DNA of 64,000 nucleotides from Lacibacter cauensis (lineage in GTDB: Bacteria > Bacteroidota > Bacteroidia > Chitinophagales > Chitinophagaceae), in assembly GCF_007830055.1 (NCBI RefSeq), contig NZ_VLLE01000002.1, positions 507,953 to 571,952 of the forward strand, in the 5' to 3' direction. This document shows positions 26,146-33,619 of this stretch, in pieces. Positions within the stretch are counted from its first letter, which is position 1, and each line of letters begins with the position of its first letter. Below the pieces are notes generated by a model that saw nothing but the letters and a program-made list of their open reading frames with translations, was not told where the DNA came from and ran no database searches. Made by a program: the position numbers and the translations under genes.

Positions 26146-26904
26146 ATGAAAAAAATAATTGAAGTAAAGAACCTCGTAAAAAACTACGGCAACTTCCAGG
26201 CGGTAAAAGGCATCAGTTTCGATGTGTACGAAGGGGAGATTTTTGGTTTGCTGGGGCCCAACGGTGCCGGTAAATCAACTTCGCTGGAGATTATTGAAAC
26301 ACTGCGGGAAAAAACAAGCGGCGAAGTGCTGGTAAACGGCTTTAACCTTGATACACAGGCCAACGATATTAAACAGATCATCGGGGTACAATTGCAGACT
26401 TCGGGTTATTACCCCGGGCTTAATCTTACAGAACTCATTCACCTCTTCAGTGGTTTGTATAACCGTAAGGTAGATGCCATGGAGTTACTGAAAACGGTGA
26501 ACCTTGAAGAAAAAGCAAAGGCAAAATTTAAGGAGTTGAGCGGCGGACAGAAACAACGTTTCTCCGTAGCGACAACCCTTATTAACGAACCGAAGATTGT
26601 TTTTTTAGATGAGCCAACGACGGGCCTCGATCCGCAGGCAAGGCGTAACTTATGGGAGCTGGTAAAGAACATTCAGGCTCGTGGTACCACTGTTATAATT
26701 ACCACGCATTACATGGATGAAGCCGAATATCTTTGCGACCGTGTAGCCATCATCGACAGTGGAAACATTGTGGCGTTGGATACACCGGGCAAGCTCATCG
26801 ATCAGTTGCTGGCCACCGGTTTCGAACGGCCCAAGCAAATGAAAGCAGCCAACCTGGAAGATGTTTTTATTTCATTAACCGGCCATGCATTGCGTGGCGA
26901 ATAA
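26146..26904 (+). CDS. ABC transporter ATP-binding protein, no permease beside it
   Basis: A complete ATPase with Walker A GPNGAGKST, Q-loop region QLQTSGYYPGL, signature LSGGQKQR, Walker B KIVFLDEPTTGLDP and the H-loop TTHYMDEAEYL. It belongs to the drug/lipid-exporter type with a short C-terminal extension. The expected ABC-2 permease gene is absent: the next gene, 19 nt downstream, encodes an FKBP. It must pair with a permease elsewhere. A 7-of-8 -7 element (TACCTTCG) is at 26130-26137, so it may have its own promoter. Confidence 0.94.
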   Translation: MKKIIEVKNLVKNYGNFQAVKGISFDVYEGEIFGLLGPNGAGKSTSLEIIETLREKTSGEVLVNGFNLDTQANDIKQIIGVQLQTSGYYPGLNLTELIHLFSGLYNRKVDAMELLKTVNLEEKAKAKFKELSGGQKQRFSVATTLINEPKIVFLDEPTTGLDPQARRNLWELVKNIQARGTTVIITTHYMDEAEYLCDRVAIIDSGNIVALDTPGKLIDQLLATGFERPKQMKAANLEDVFISLTGHALRGE

Positions 26905-26923
26905 ATTTTAATTTTCAAATCAC

Positions 26924-27679
26924 ATGCGTATTTTCTCTCTCGTTACTGCCGGTTTACTCGCAGCAACAGTAACAACAGCACAAAACACAAAACCTGCTGT
27001 TAAGAAGCCTGCCGTAAAAACAACAACAACTAAAACAACTGTAAAACCTGCGACCCCCAAACCATTGTTACGAAATGGTGTGGATAGTTTAAGTTATGCT
27101 ATTGGGTTAAACATTGGCGGTAATATGAAAGCTCAGGGCATTGAAACGCTTAATTACATTGCTTTGAATAAAGGTATGGCCGATGCCATGAAAGAAAATG
27201 CAACCCCCTTAATGGATGATAATATGGCAAACATGACGATACAACAAAAATTACAGGAGTACATGGCCAAGAAAAATGGCGCTGTAAAAGAAGAAGGCAG
27301 AAAATTTCTTGCTGAAAATAAAAAGCAGGCCGGTGTGGTTGAATTACCAAGCGGTGTGCAATACAAAATCATTACACAAGGCACTGGTCCCAAACCATTG
27401 TTAGAAGATACCATCAAATTTCATTACAAAGGAACAAGACTTGATGGTTTTGTTTTTGATGAATCGTACAAACGTGGTGAGCCTGTCACTTATCCGTTAA
27501 ACCAGCTGATTGAAGGTTGGAAGCAAACAGTCGTATTGATGCCTGCCGGCAGTAAATGGCAACTGTTCATCCCCAGCGATTATGGTTATGGCGATCGTGG
27601 TGCCGGTGGCGATATTCCCGGCGGTGCTACACTCATCTTTGAATTGGAATTGCTGGAAGTGATTCCGGTGAAGAAATAA
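26924..27679 (+). CDS. Secreted FKBP-type peptidyl-prolyl cis-trans isomerase
   Basis: A signal peptide (FSLVTAGLLAATVTTAQ) leads into a Lys/Thr/Pro-rich linker. Next comes an FkpA/Mip-like dimerisation region with SLSYAIGLNIGGNMKAQG. The FKBP domain has VKFHY-type strands (TIKFHYKGTRLDGFVFDESY) and the active-site AGSKWQLFIPSDYGYGDRGAGG. The protein acts on prolyl bonds of exported proteins in the periplasm. It follows the ABC ATPase gene closely (19 nt) and is followed by an intergenic repeat and yfiT. Length is typical of this Mip-like group. Confidence 0.94.
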   Translation: MRIFSLVTAGLLAATVTTAQNTKPAVKKPAVKTTTTKTTVKPATPKPLLRNGVDSLSYAIGLNIGGNMKAQGIETLNYIALNKGMADAMKENATPLMDDNMANMTIQQKLQEYMAKKNGAVKEEGRKFLAENKKQAGVVELPSGVQYKIITQGTGPKPLLEDTIKFHYKGTRLDGFVFDESYKRGEPVTYPLNQLIEGWKQTVVLMPAGSKWQLFIPSDYGYGDRGAGGDIPGGATLIFELELLEVIPVKK

Positions 27680-27686
27680 GCAACAG

Positions 27687-27744
27687 TTGATGGTTCATAG
27701 TTCATAGCTGATGGTAAAGCATTGGTTTGACTATGAACCATCAA
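27687..27744. repeat. Intergenic inverted repeat, TGGTTCATAG type, copy 1
   Basis: A 15-bp perfect arm pair (27687-27701 and 27730-27744) with a 28-nt loop. The arm carries GATGGTTCATAGT, which recurs at 28308-28320. The following 20 nt continue with similar degenerate units. Confidence 0.8.
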
Positions 27745-27763
27745 CCATTAACTATCAACTATT

Positions 27764-28285
27764 ATGGACTTACGTTATCCCATCGGACAATATGAGCCTG
27801 CTCCTTACAGCGATGCTTTAAGAGCAGAGCGTTTAGCTGATATTCAATTCTTACCCGGCTTACTCGAAAAAGCCATTGAGAATTTAGATGAAGCACAACT
27901 GAACACGCCTTACCGTGATGGTGGCTGGACGGTGAAGCAGGTGGTGCATCATGTAAGCGATAGTCATTTAAATGCATTGAGCCGTTTAAAGTTTACGCTT
28001 ACAGAAGAGAATCCAACCGTAATGGGGTATGATGAAGAAGCCTGGGCAAAAACGGCAGAATACACACAACTGCCCATTAATATTTCGCTCACAATGATCC
28101 ATACCATTCATGCCAAACTGCATTGCCTTTTCTCCAATGTAACTGCAGAAGAATGGAAGCGGACTTATATTCACTCGCAATCAAAAAAACAATTCGATCT
28201 CTGGTTCTTGCTGGGCATGTATGCTTGGCATGGCAAACATCATGCAGCACACATCACTGCATTAAGAGAACGGATGGGATGGTAA
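27764..28285 (+). CDS. yfiT: YfiT-type bacillithiol transferase / DinB-like protein
   Basis: The 173-residue sequence matches YfiT well: RYPIGQYEPAPYSDALRAERLADI at the start, then the metal-binding VVHHVSDSHLNA, and HGKHHAAHITAL at the end. The His ligands are all present. This DinB-superfamily four-helix bundle is a metal-dependent hydrolase/S-transferase that uses bacillithiol in Firmicutes. The bshB1 gene in this same window supports bacillithiol use here. It is cytoplasmic. It lies between two copies of an inverted repeat, which suggests it is not tightly co-transcribed with its neighbours. Confidence 0.9.
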   Translation: MDLRYPIGQYEPAPYSDALRAERLADIQFLPGLLEKAIENLDEAQLNTPYRDGGWTVKQVVHHVSDSHLNALSRLKFTLTEENPTVMGYDEEAWAKTAEYTQLPINISLTMIHTIHAKLHCLFSNVTAEEWKRTYIHSQSKKQFDLWFLLGMYAWHGKHHAAHITALRERMGW

Positions 28286-28307
28286 AAAAAGTTCATGGTT
28301 CATGGCA

Positions 28308-28350
28308 GATGGTTCATAGTCTGAGCCAGGATTTACAATGAACTATGAAC
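28308..28350. repeat. Intergenic inverted repeat, TGGTTCATAG type, copy 2
   Basis: GTTCATAGT (28312-28320) pairs with ACTATGAAC (28342-28350), and the 13-nt GATGGTTCATAGT is identical to copy 1. More degenerate GTTCATGG/AACAATGAA units surround it. Confidence 0.75.
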
Positions 28351-28369
28351 AATTAACAATGAACTAAGC

Positions 28370-28918
28370 ATGAACTGGAAAACCCTCGCTTCAAAATATC
28401 TTTTTACTGATAACTGGCTCACGCTGCGTGTAGATAAATGCCAACGGCCCGATGGTAAAATTGTGGAGCCGTATTATGTGTACGAATTCCCGGATTGGGT
28501 TACGGCTGTTGCACTTACTACCGATCAACAGATTATTTTGGTGAGACAGTACCGTCATGCGCTAGGACAAACCATTCTGGAAATTCCCGGTGGTTGTGTA
28601 GATAAAACAGATGCGGATTACGAAGCAGCCTGTGCCCGTGAGTTATTAGAAGAAACCGGTTACCAGTTTGAGCAAATTGAATTTCTCTGCAATACATCTG
28701 CCAACCCCTCTACCAATAATAACCTGATGCATGTGTACCTGGCAACAGGTGGTGTAAAGGTGAAGGAACAACAACTCGACGAAGCAGAAGATATTGAAGT
28801 GTTACTTTGTTCTATTGATGAGGTAAAACAACTGCTGCGTGACAACAAACTCATCCAGAGTATGCATGTAACGGCATTGATGTATGCGTTGGAGAAAATA
28901 GGAGAGTTGAAGTATTAA
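28370..28918 (+). CDS. NUDIX hydrolase, ADP-ribose pyrophosphatase type
   Basis: 182 residues with a Nudix box GGCVDKTDADYEAACARELL, followed directly by EETGY. The REUxEExGU half is perfect. The first half has one extra residue and an Asp in place of the first Glu, as in some ADP-ribose/NDP-sugar hydrolases. Upstream are RVDKCQRPDGKIVEPYYVYEF and ILVRQYRHALGQTILEIPGG, characteristic of that group. The enzyme probably hydrolyses ADP-ribose or nucleoside diphosphate sugars in the cytoplasm. It ends convergently with folC; the space between holds an inverted pair of REP-like repeats. Confidence 0.92.
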   Translation: MNWKTLASKYLFTDNWLTLRVDKCQRPDGKIVEPYYVYEFPDWVTAVALTTDQQIILVRQYRHALGQTILEIPGGCVDKTDADYEAACARELLEETGYQFEQIEFLCNTSANPSTNNNLMHVYLATGGVKVKEQQLDEAEDIEVLLCSIDEVKQLLRDNKLIQSMHVTALMYALEKIGELKY

Positions 28919-28923
28919 CCTGT

Positions 28924-28995
28924 CGTCTGACGTCCTCGTCTGACGATTTTGAACACGCAGAGATTTATTATCCGTCAGACGTGGGCGTCAGACGG
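28924..28995. repeat. Inverted pair of REP-like repeats between convergent genes
   Basis: 28924-28945 has two CGTCTGACG arms with a TCCT spacer. 28971-28995 is the exact reverse complement of the 25-nt repeat at 11803-11827. The two face each other, as in bacterial BIMEs, and could fold into a long hairpin serving as terminator for both genes. The right copy contains the stop codon of folC. Confidence 0.85.
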
Positions 28996-30283
28996 AATAA
29001 ACAACTTCACCCACCAAAAACACACTGCCACACACTAATACCAAATCATCTTTGTGTGCATGTTGTAAGGCGTTTGCAATCGCTGCATTTACGTTTTCAA
29101 AACAATTTCCGTTCAATTGAAATGCTGAGGCTTTTTGTTGCAGATCGGTTTCGGCTAAGGCTCTTGGTATATGTGCCTTGGTGAAATAATAATGCGCTTC
29201 CTTCGGCAGTAATGCCAATACTTTTTCTACTTCTTTATCCTTCACCATACCGATGATGATATGCAGTTGCTGATAGGTGCTTTCTGCAAGCTGGGCAACA
29301 ATTTGTTTCATGCCGTCTTCATTATGCCCCACATCCAGCACCAGTGTTGGATTGCTTTGCAACACTTCCCAACGTCCATGTAAACCATTGATCTGTTTGG
29401 TAGCTGCCAATGCCGTTTGCAAATGCTCTTCTGATATTGCCAAGTTTTGCTGTTGCAATTGCCGAACCGCAGCCAACACAGTAACTATATTCTTTGTTTG
29501 ATAAATACCCGGCAGATCGAGCGTGTACGGCAATACATCGTTTGTTGCTGTTTCTTGCATAGCAACATGTAGCTTATGATCAATTGTTTCTTTTTGGATA
29601 ACAGTAAATTGATCATACGCAAAATACAAAGGCGCCTGCATTGCTTGTGCTTTTGCTTCAAACACCGGCTTTGTTTCTTCAACTGTTTCGCCCACAACAA
29701 CCGGAATATGTTGTTTGATGATACCTGCTTTTTCACCTGCAATTTTTTCCAGTGTATCGCCCAACAGGTTCATATGATCCCAACCGATATTGGTAATGAC
29801 GGATAGCACGGGTGTAATAATGTTGGTACTGTCTAACCGTCCGCCTAAGCCTGTTTCAATCACAGCAATATCTACTTGCTCTTTCGCAAAATATTCAAAG
29901 GCCATGGCCACGGTTATTTCAAAGAAAGAAGGTTCAATTAAATCGATCTGTGGTTGAATGCGTTTGGTAAAATCAATCACATATTCTTCGCTGATCATTT
30001 CGCCGTTGATCTTGATCCGTTCACGAAAATCGTGCAGGTGCGGAGAGGTGTATAATCCAACTTTGTAACCGGCGGTTTGTAAAATAGCCGCCAGCATATG
30101 ACTTACCGAACCTTTTCCATTTGTACCGGCAATATGAATGCTTTTGAACTGCTTTTGCGGATTATTTAATGCATCGCATAATGCAATTGTATTGTGCAGA
30201 TCTTTTTTGATTGCAGCAGCACCAATACGGCTGAACATGGGAAGCCGGGTAAAGAGATAATTGATCGTCTCCTGGTAAGTCAT
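28988..30283 (-). CDS. folC: Bifunctional folylpolyglutamate synthase / dihydrofolate synthase
   Basis: The N-terminal P-loop ATPase motif is GTNGKGSVSHMLAAIL, followed by the Mur-ligase-type LYTSPHLHDFRERIKING and IAVIETGLGGRLDSTNI. The C-terminal Mur-ligase domain contains LHGRWEVLQSNPTLVLDVGHNEDG. It adds glutamate to dihydropteroate or folates in the cytoplasm. 431 residues, normal length. The ATG at 30283 is only 4 nt after a consensus -7 box, so the message is almost leaderless. The TGA stop lies inside a REP-like repeat, which therefore supplies the last codons. Confidence 0.95.
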   Translation of the reverse strand: MTYQETINYLFTRLPMFSRIGAAAIKKDLHNTIALCDALNNPQKQFKSIHIAGTNGKGSVSHMLAAILQTAGYKVGLYTSPHLHDFRERIKINGEMISEEYVIDFTKRIQPQIDLIEPSFFEITVAMAFEYFAKEQVDIAVIETGLGGRLDSTNIITPVLSVITNIGWDHMNLLGDTLEKIAGEKAGIIKQHIPVVVGETVEETKPVFEAKAQAMQAPLYFAYDQFTVIQKETIDHKLHVAMQETATNDVLPYTLDLPGIYQTKNIVTVLAAVRQLQQQNLAISEEHLQTALAATKQINGLHGRWEVLQSNPTLVLDVGHNEDGMKQIVAQLAESTYQQLHIIIGMVKDKEVEKVLALLPKEAHYYFTKAHIPRALAETDLQQKASAFQLNGNCFENVNAAIANALQHAHKDDLVLVCGSVFLVGEVVYSV

Positions 30284-30287
30284 GCTG

Positions 30288-30317
30288 CAAAGATAGAAGG
30301 AGAAACTGCATCAACAA
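30288..30317 (-). promoter_or_regulatory. Promoter of folC with near-leaderless start
   Basis: On the minus strand TTG (30317-30315), exactly 19 nt, then TATCTTTG (30295-30288), then CAGC and the ATG. The start of transcription should fall at or next to the start codon. Confidence 0.75.
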
Positions 30318-30319
30318 GT

Positions 30320-31672
30320 TTATGCTCTGGGTAGGGTAAATGCAAAAGTGCTGCCTTTACCTAATTCACTTTGTACCTGTATTTCGCCTCCGTTTTTTTT
30401 GAGGAATTCTTTGCAGATCATCAACCCAAGTCCTGTTCCTGCTTCGTTGGCTGTTCCTTTGGTTGTAAAATATTCATCACCAAAAAGTTTTTTGCGGCTT
30501 TCCTCACTCATGCCGGTACCGGTATCTTTCACAAATACTTCTACCAATTCACCGCTTTCTCTCACGTTTACTGTAACTTCTCCTTGTTTTGGTGTAAACT
30601 TTATGGCGTTGCTAATGAGGTTGCGGAGAACAACTTCAATCATTTCTTTATCGGCATAGATGTATACCGGTTTGTCTGTTTTTGAATTGATGTAAACCTG
30701 TTTATTCTCTGCCTGTAAGCGTACCACCTGCTGTACATCCGTTATCAGTTTATTTACATCAATCAGCTGTGGCGATAATGCTTCTCCTTTCATTTGACTT
30801 TTGGCCCATTGCAATAAATTTTCCATTAAGTCGGTTGTATACTGCAGGTCTTTTACCACATCCGGAATCAGTATTTTAATTTCTTCTGCAGGTAAATCGT
30901 ATTCATGTACACTTTTAAAGAGATTGCGTAAGCCGTAGAGCGGCGTGCGTATGTCGTGCGAAATAACCGAAAACAGTTTTGTCTTGAGATTATTCAGTTC
31001 ACTCAGTTCCTCTTTCTGCTGTTCTATTTCAAGGTTGTATTTATTTAACTCTTCATTGCTGGTAATAATTTCCTGTTGAAATTCTTTGTTTTCTTTTTTG
31101 ATTAGAAACAGTCCCGCAAAAATTAATGCAATAGACAACGCATGCATAAATACAAAGAATGGATAATTAATTTCAGCCATTACAAATTTGTAGTGATGCT
31201 GTACAATGTATACGGCAATATAGCTGATCATGGAAAAGCCGATGGCCACTACGATCAACTTCAGTTCCTGCAAAAAGAACACCGAGAAAACAGCGTAAAG
31301 CAGGAAAAATAATTCAATGCCTGCATCAATACTTCCAATATATACCAGCGATGTTATGAGCGGGTATAAAATGAAATACCAAAGCATGGCAAAGTTGTAG
31401 TGATGGTGATAGTTGGCGTATAACACTACAAAACTGATGAAAGCAGGAGCTGCAGCAACAATCCATGCAATAAGCGGCAGATAACCATCGTTGCTTAATG
31501 CTAATAACGGGGTGAATATGCCGGTAAGTAAGCCGAAGAAGTTAATAAGATTAAAGATGCCCAGTCTTCGTTTGCTGTAGCTGTCCATTTCATCGGTATA
31601 ACCAATCGTCTTAATGCGTTGCAAAGAGAAACGGCTCATTTGTTTCGATTCAGTTTGTTCCAGTACTTGCAT
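30320..31672 (-). CDS. Membrane sensor histidine kinase
   Basis: Six or so membrane helices fill residues ~35-190. A coiled coil follows (EELNKYNLEIEQQKEELSEL), then HisKA with SHDIRTPLYGLRNL (phospho-accepting His) and a HATPase domain with NLISNAIKFTP (N box), KDTGTGMSEESRK (G1), EAGTGLGLMICKEFL (G2) and a normal end. The sensor part is an integral membrane domain with no recognised periplasmic ligand domain. No response regulator is adjacent, so the partner is unknown. The frame opens with GTG at 31699; ATG 31672 is preferred. About 200 nt of spacer separate it from the TonB-like gene's terminator. Confidence 0.92.
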   Translation of the reverse strand: MQVLEQTESKQMSRFSLQRIKTIGYTDEMDSYSKRRLGIFNLINFFGLLTGIFTPLLALSNDGYLPLIAWIVAAAPAFISFVVLYANYHHHYNFAMLWYFILYPLITSLVYIGSIDAGIELFFLLYAVFSVFFLQELKLIVVAIGFSMISYIAVYIVQHHYKFVMAEINYPFFVFMHALSIALIFAGLFLIKKENKEFQQEIITSNEELNKYNLEIEQQKEELSELNNLKTKLFSVISHDIRTPLYGLRNLFKSVHEYDLPAEEIKILIPDVVKDLQYTTDLMENLLQWAKSQMKGEALSPQLIDVNKLITDVQQVVRLQAENKQVYINSKTDKPVYIYADKEMIEVVLRNLISNAIKFTPKQGEVTVNVRESGELVEVFVKDTGTGMSEESRKKLFGDEYFTTKGTANEAGTGLGLMICKEFLKKNGGEIQVQSELGKGSTFAFTLPRA

Positions 31673-31871
31673 AATATAGGTTTTACGGAGTGTAAACACA
31701 GGGTAACAGCGTAAAAGAAACCAGCACGTTGCCTCTTTTGCTAAGTGTTTACACGTTGCAACATTCGTATTTCATGAGTAGTTTGGATGTCATAGGTTTG
31801 TCTGATGGCACGAACGGTAAAATAGGCTGATGAATAGTACAAAAGGTGGCGCATGCAGTCGTGCTAAAATG

Positions 31872-31902
31872 AAAAAGCATCATTCAATTACATGAATGAT
31901 GC
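31872..31902 (-). terminator. Terminator of the TonB-like gene
   Basis: A 10-bp stem GCATCATTCA/TGAATGATGC (31877-31886 with 31893-31902) is followed, on the minus strand, by TTTTT. It lies 25 nt past the TonB-like stop codon. The remaining 31703-31870 stretch before the kinase gene shows nothing recognisable. Confidence 0.85.
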
Positions 31903-31926
31903 CTGTAAATCCGAGGATGAAATTAT

Positions 31927-32811
31927 TTAGTCGTTCACTTTAAAGTTGAACTGTACCGTTACCGTTGATTCCTGATCGCTTGGATCGAATTTGATATTCC
32001 GCAGGTATTCGGTAATCGCAGTAGCATATGCCTGGCTGTACGATGTGGAGCGTGGACCAATGCGTACAAATGTACCACGACCTTCGGGCGACACTCTGAT
32101 GATGGCATAAATGGTTGCTTTATCCAGATCGCCGGAGAACGAATAGTATTTAATGATTTTGCGGTTACCACTTGTTACACGTGGTCCGCCGCTTGTACCT
32201 GTACCGCCATTACCATTGTAGTTATCGCTGTTCGGATTACCACCGGGTTTGCCTTGATTGCCTGTACCGCCTGCAATACCCTGGTTGCGACTGTTGTTAT
32301 ACGTATCGGAATTATTACCACCTGTTCCTGTGCCACCGCCATAAACCGCTTTTGGTTTTTGCGGAGGTGCAGGTTTGGGATTGGCAACTGTTGTTGTTGC
32401 AGGCTTGGGGGTTGTTACCGGAGGATTTTCTTTCGGAATTACTTTTGTTGGCTTGGTAACAGTTGCCGGTTTATTTATTTCAGGTGCTTCCGGATCATCC
32501 CGTTCGCTTACTTCTTTTTCGGTTTCCTGTACCGGTTGTTCTATTTGTTGTTGAGGAGCCGCTTCTTCCTGTGCTACTTCAGGTGCCGGATCGCCGGGAA
32601 CCATGGGTTCAATATCGCCAAAACCAATATCGCTGTTGCCGAGGTTCACCTCAATACCTTCTTCTGGTTTAGGAGGAGGTGCAGGCACAGCCATTGCAAT
32701 AGTGATAATGAAAAATAAAAACAACAGTGCTGCATGCACTACAATCGTAATTGCTGCTGCTTTTACATTCTTTTGATTATCTGTTGCGTTCATGGTTATT
32801 GCTTGGTTCAT
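31927..32811 (-). CDS. TonB-like energy transducer with Gly/Asn-rich linker
   Basis: One N-terminal membrane helix (AAAITIVVHAALLFLFFIITIAMA) is followed by a periplasmic Pro/Glu/Lys-rich rod (VPAPPPKPEEGIEV; TPKPATTTVANPKPAPPQKPK). A low-complexity Gly/Asn/Thr stretch of about 70 residues leads to a small C-terminal domain (ATIYAIIRVSPEGRGTFVRIG... YATAITEYLRNIKF). This is the TonB layout, transmitting ion-motive energy to outer-membrane receptors. No ExbB/ExbD genes are adjacent, which is unusual since this type usually follows them. The start could also be the ATG at 32793. It has its own terminator. Confidence 0.82.
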   Translation of the reverse strand: MNQAITMNATDNQKNVKAAAITIVVHAALLFLFFIITIAMAVPAPPPKPEEGIEVNLGNSDIGFGDIEPMVPGDPAPEVAQEEAAPQQQIEQPVQETEKEVSERDDPEAPEINKPATVTKPTKVIPKENPPVTTPKPATTTVANPKPAPPQKPKAVYGGGTGTGGNNSDTYNNSRNQGIAGGTGNQGKPGGNPNSDNYNGNGGTGTSGGPRVTSGNRKIIKYYSFSGDLDKATIYAIIRVSPEGRGTFVRIGPRSTSYSQAYATAITEYLRNIKFDPSDQESTVTVQFNFKVND

Positions 32812-32899
32812 CGAAATTACTTCTTTTCTCTTTAACGATGGAAAACCGTGCCCGATTGCACAGCATAAACCAAGCTTTAAGAAAACCTTTACATTCTTA

Positions 32900-33616
32900 T
32901 TAACCGATCTTCTTATACAGCGAATATGGAAGCCACTTCAGCAGCCATGCAATCAATGCCCATCGTTTGGTTACCTGTACACGTCTTTTTTTATGCATGA
33001 TTGCGTTGAAGATCTGATCGGTTGCTTTTGGTAGTGGCGCAATCCAAAATAATTGTGAGCCTTTGGCCATATCGGTTTGTACATAACCGGGTTGAACATC
33101 GGTAACAACAATGTTCTTTTTTAACCGTCCGGCTTTAATGCTGATGCCTTCAAGATAATTACTCATATAGGCTTTACTTGCATTGTAAGCAGGTGCCCAG
33201 CTGCTGCCACGATATGATGCAATGGATGAGATACCAACGATCTGTCCGTGTTGCCGTTGCACAAAATAGTTGAAAGCGTAGTTGGTTGTGTCAATAAATC
33301 CATTGACGTTGATGCGGGTGGTTTGTTCATCATGCTCCCAGCTGAGTTCTTTGCTTGCTTCGCCGAAGCCACTGTTGTAAATGAAGATGTCCATACCGCC
33401 CAGCTCATCAATTAATTGTTGCAGGTGCTTTCGGTTTTCATTGCCTGTAACATCAAACACGGCTGTTTTTACCTGCTGCGGATGTTGTTGCTGCAGTTCA
33501 TCGAGCAGATTTTTTCTGCGGCCGGTAATACCAACCATTGCTCCGTTGCGGAGAAAACGTTCGGCCAAAGCACGGCCAATGCCCGATGTTGCGCCAATGA
33601 TGATGACTTTCTGCAT
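32900..33616 (-). CDS. Short-chain dehydrogenase/reductase
   Basis: NAD(P)-binding motif IIGATSGIGRALAERF (TGxxxGxG-type), DIFIYNSGFGE (NNAG equivalent), and the catalytic ISSIASYRGSSWAPAYNASKAYMSNYLEG with Ser, Tyr-xxx-Lys. 238 residues, classical SDR. The Arg residues after strand 2 (GRRKNLL) suggest NADPH preference. Substrate unknown. The gene lies 3 nt downstream of the EamA transporter gene, so they are an operon. Confidence 0.93.
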   Translation of the reverse strand: MQKVIIIGATSGIGRALAERFLRNGAMVGITGRRKNLLDELQQQHPQQVKTAVFDVTGNENRKHLQQLIDELGGMDIFIYNSGFGEASKELSWEHDEQTTRINVNGFIDTTNYAFNYFVQRQHGQIVGISSIASYRGSSWAPAYNASKAYMSNYLEGISIKAGRLKKNIVVTDVQPGYVQTDMAKGSQLFWIAPLPKATDQIFNAIMHKKRRVQVTKRWALIAWLLKWLPYSLYKKIG

Positions 33617-33619
33617 CTG

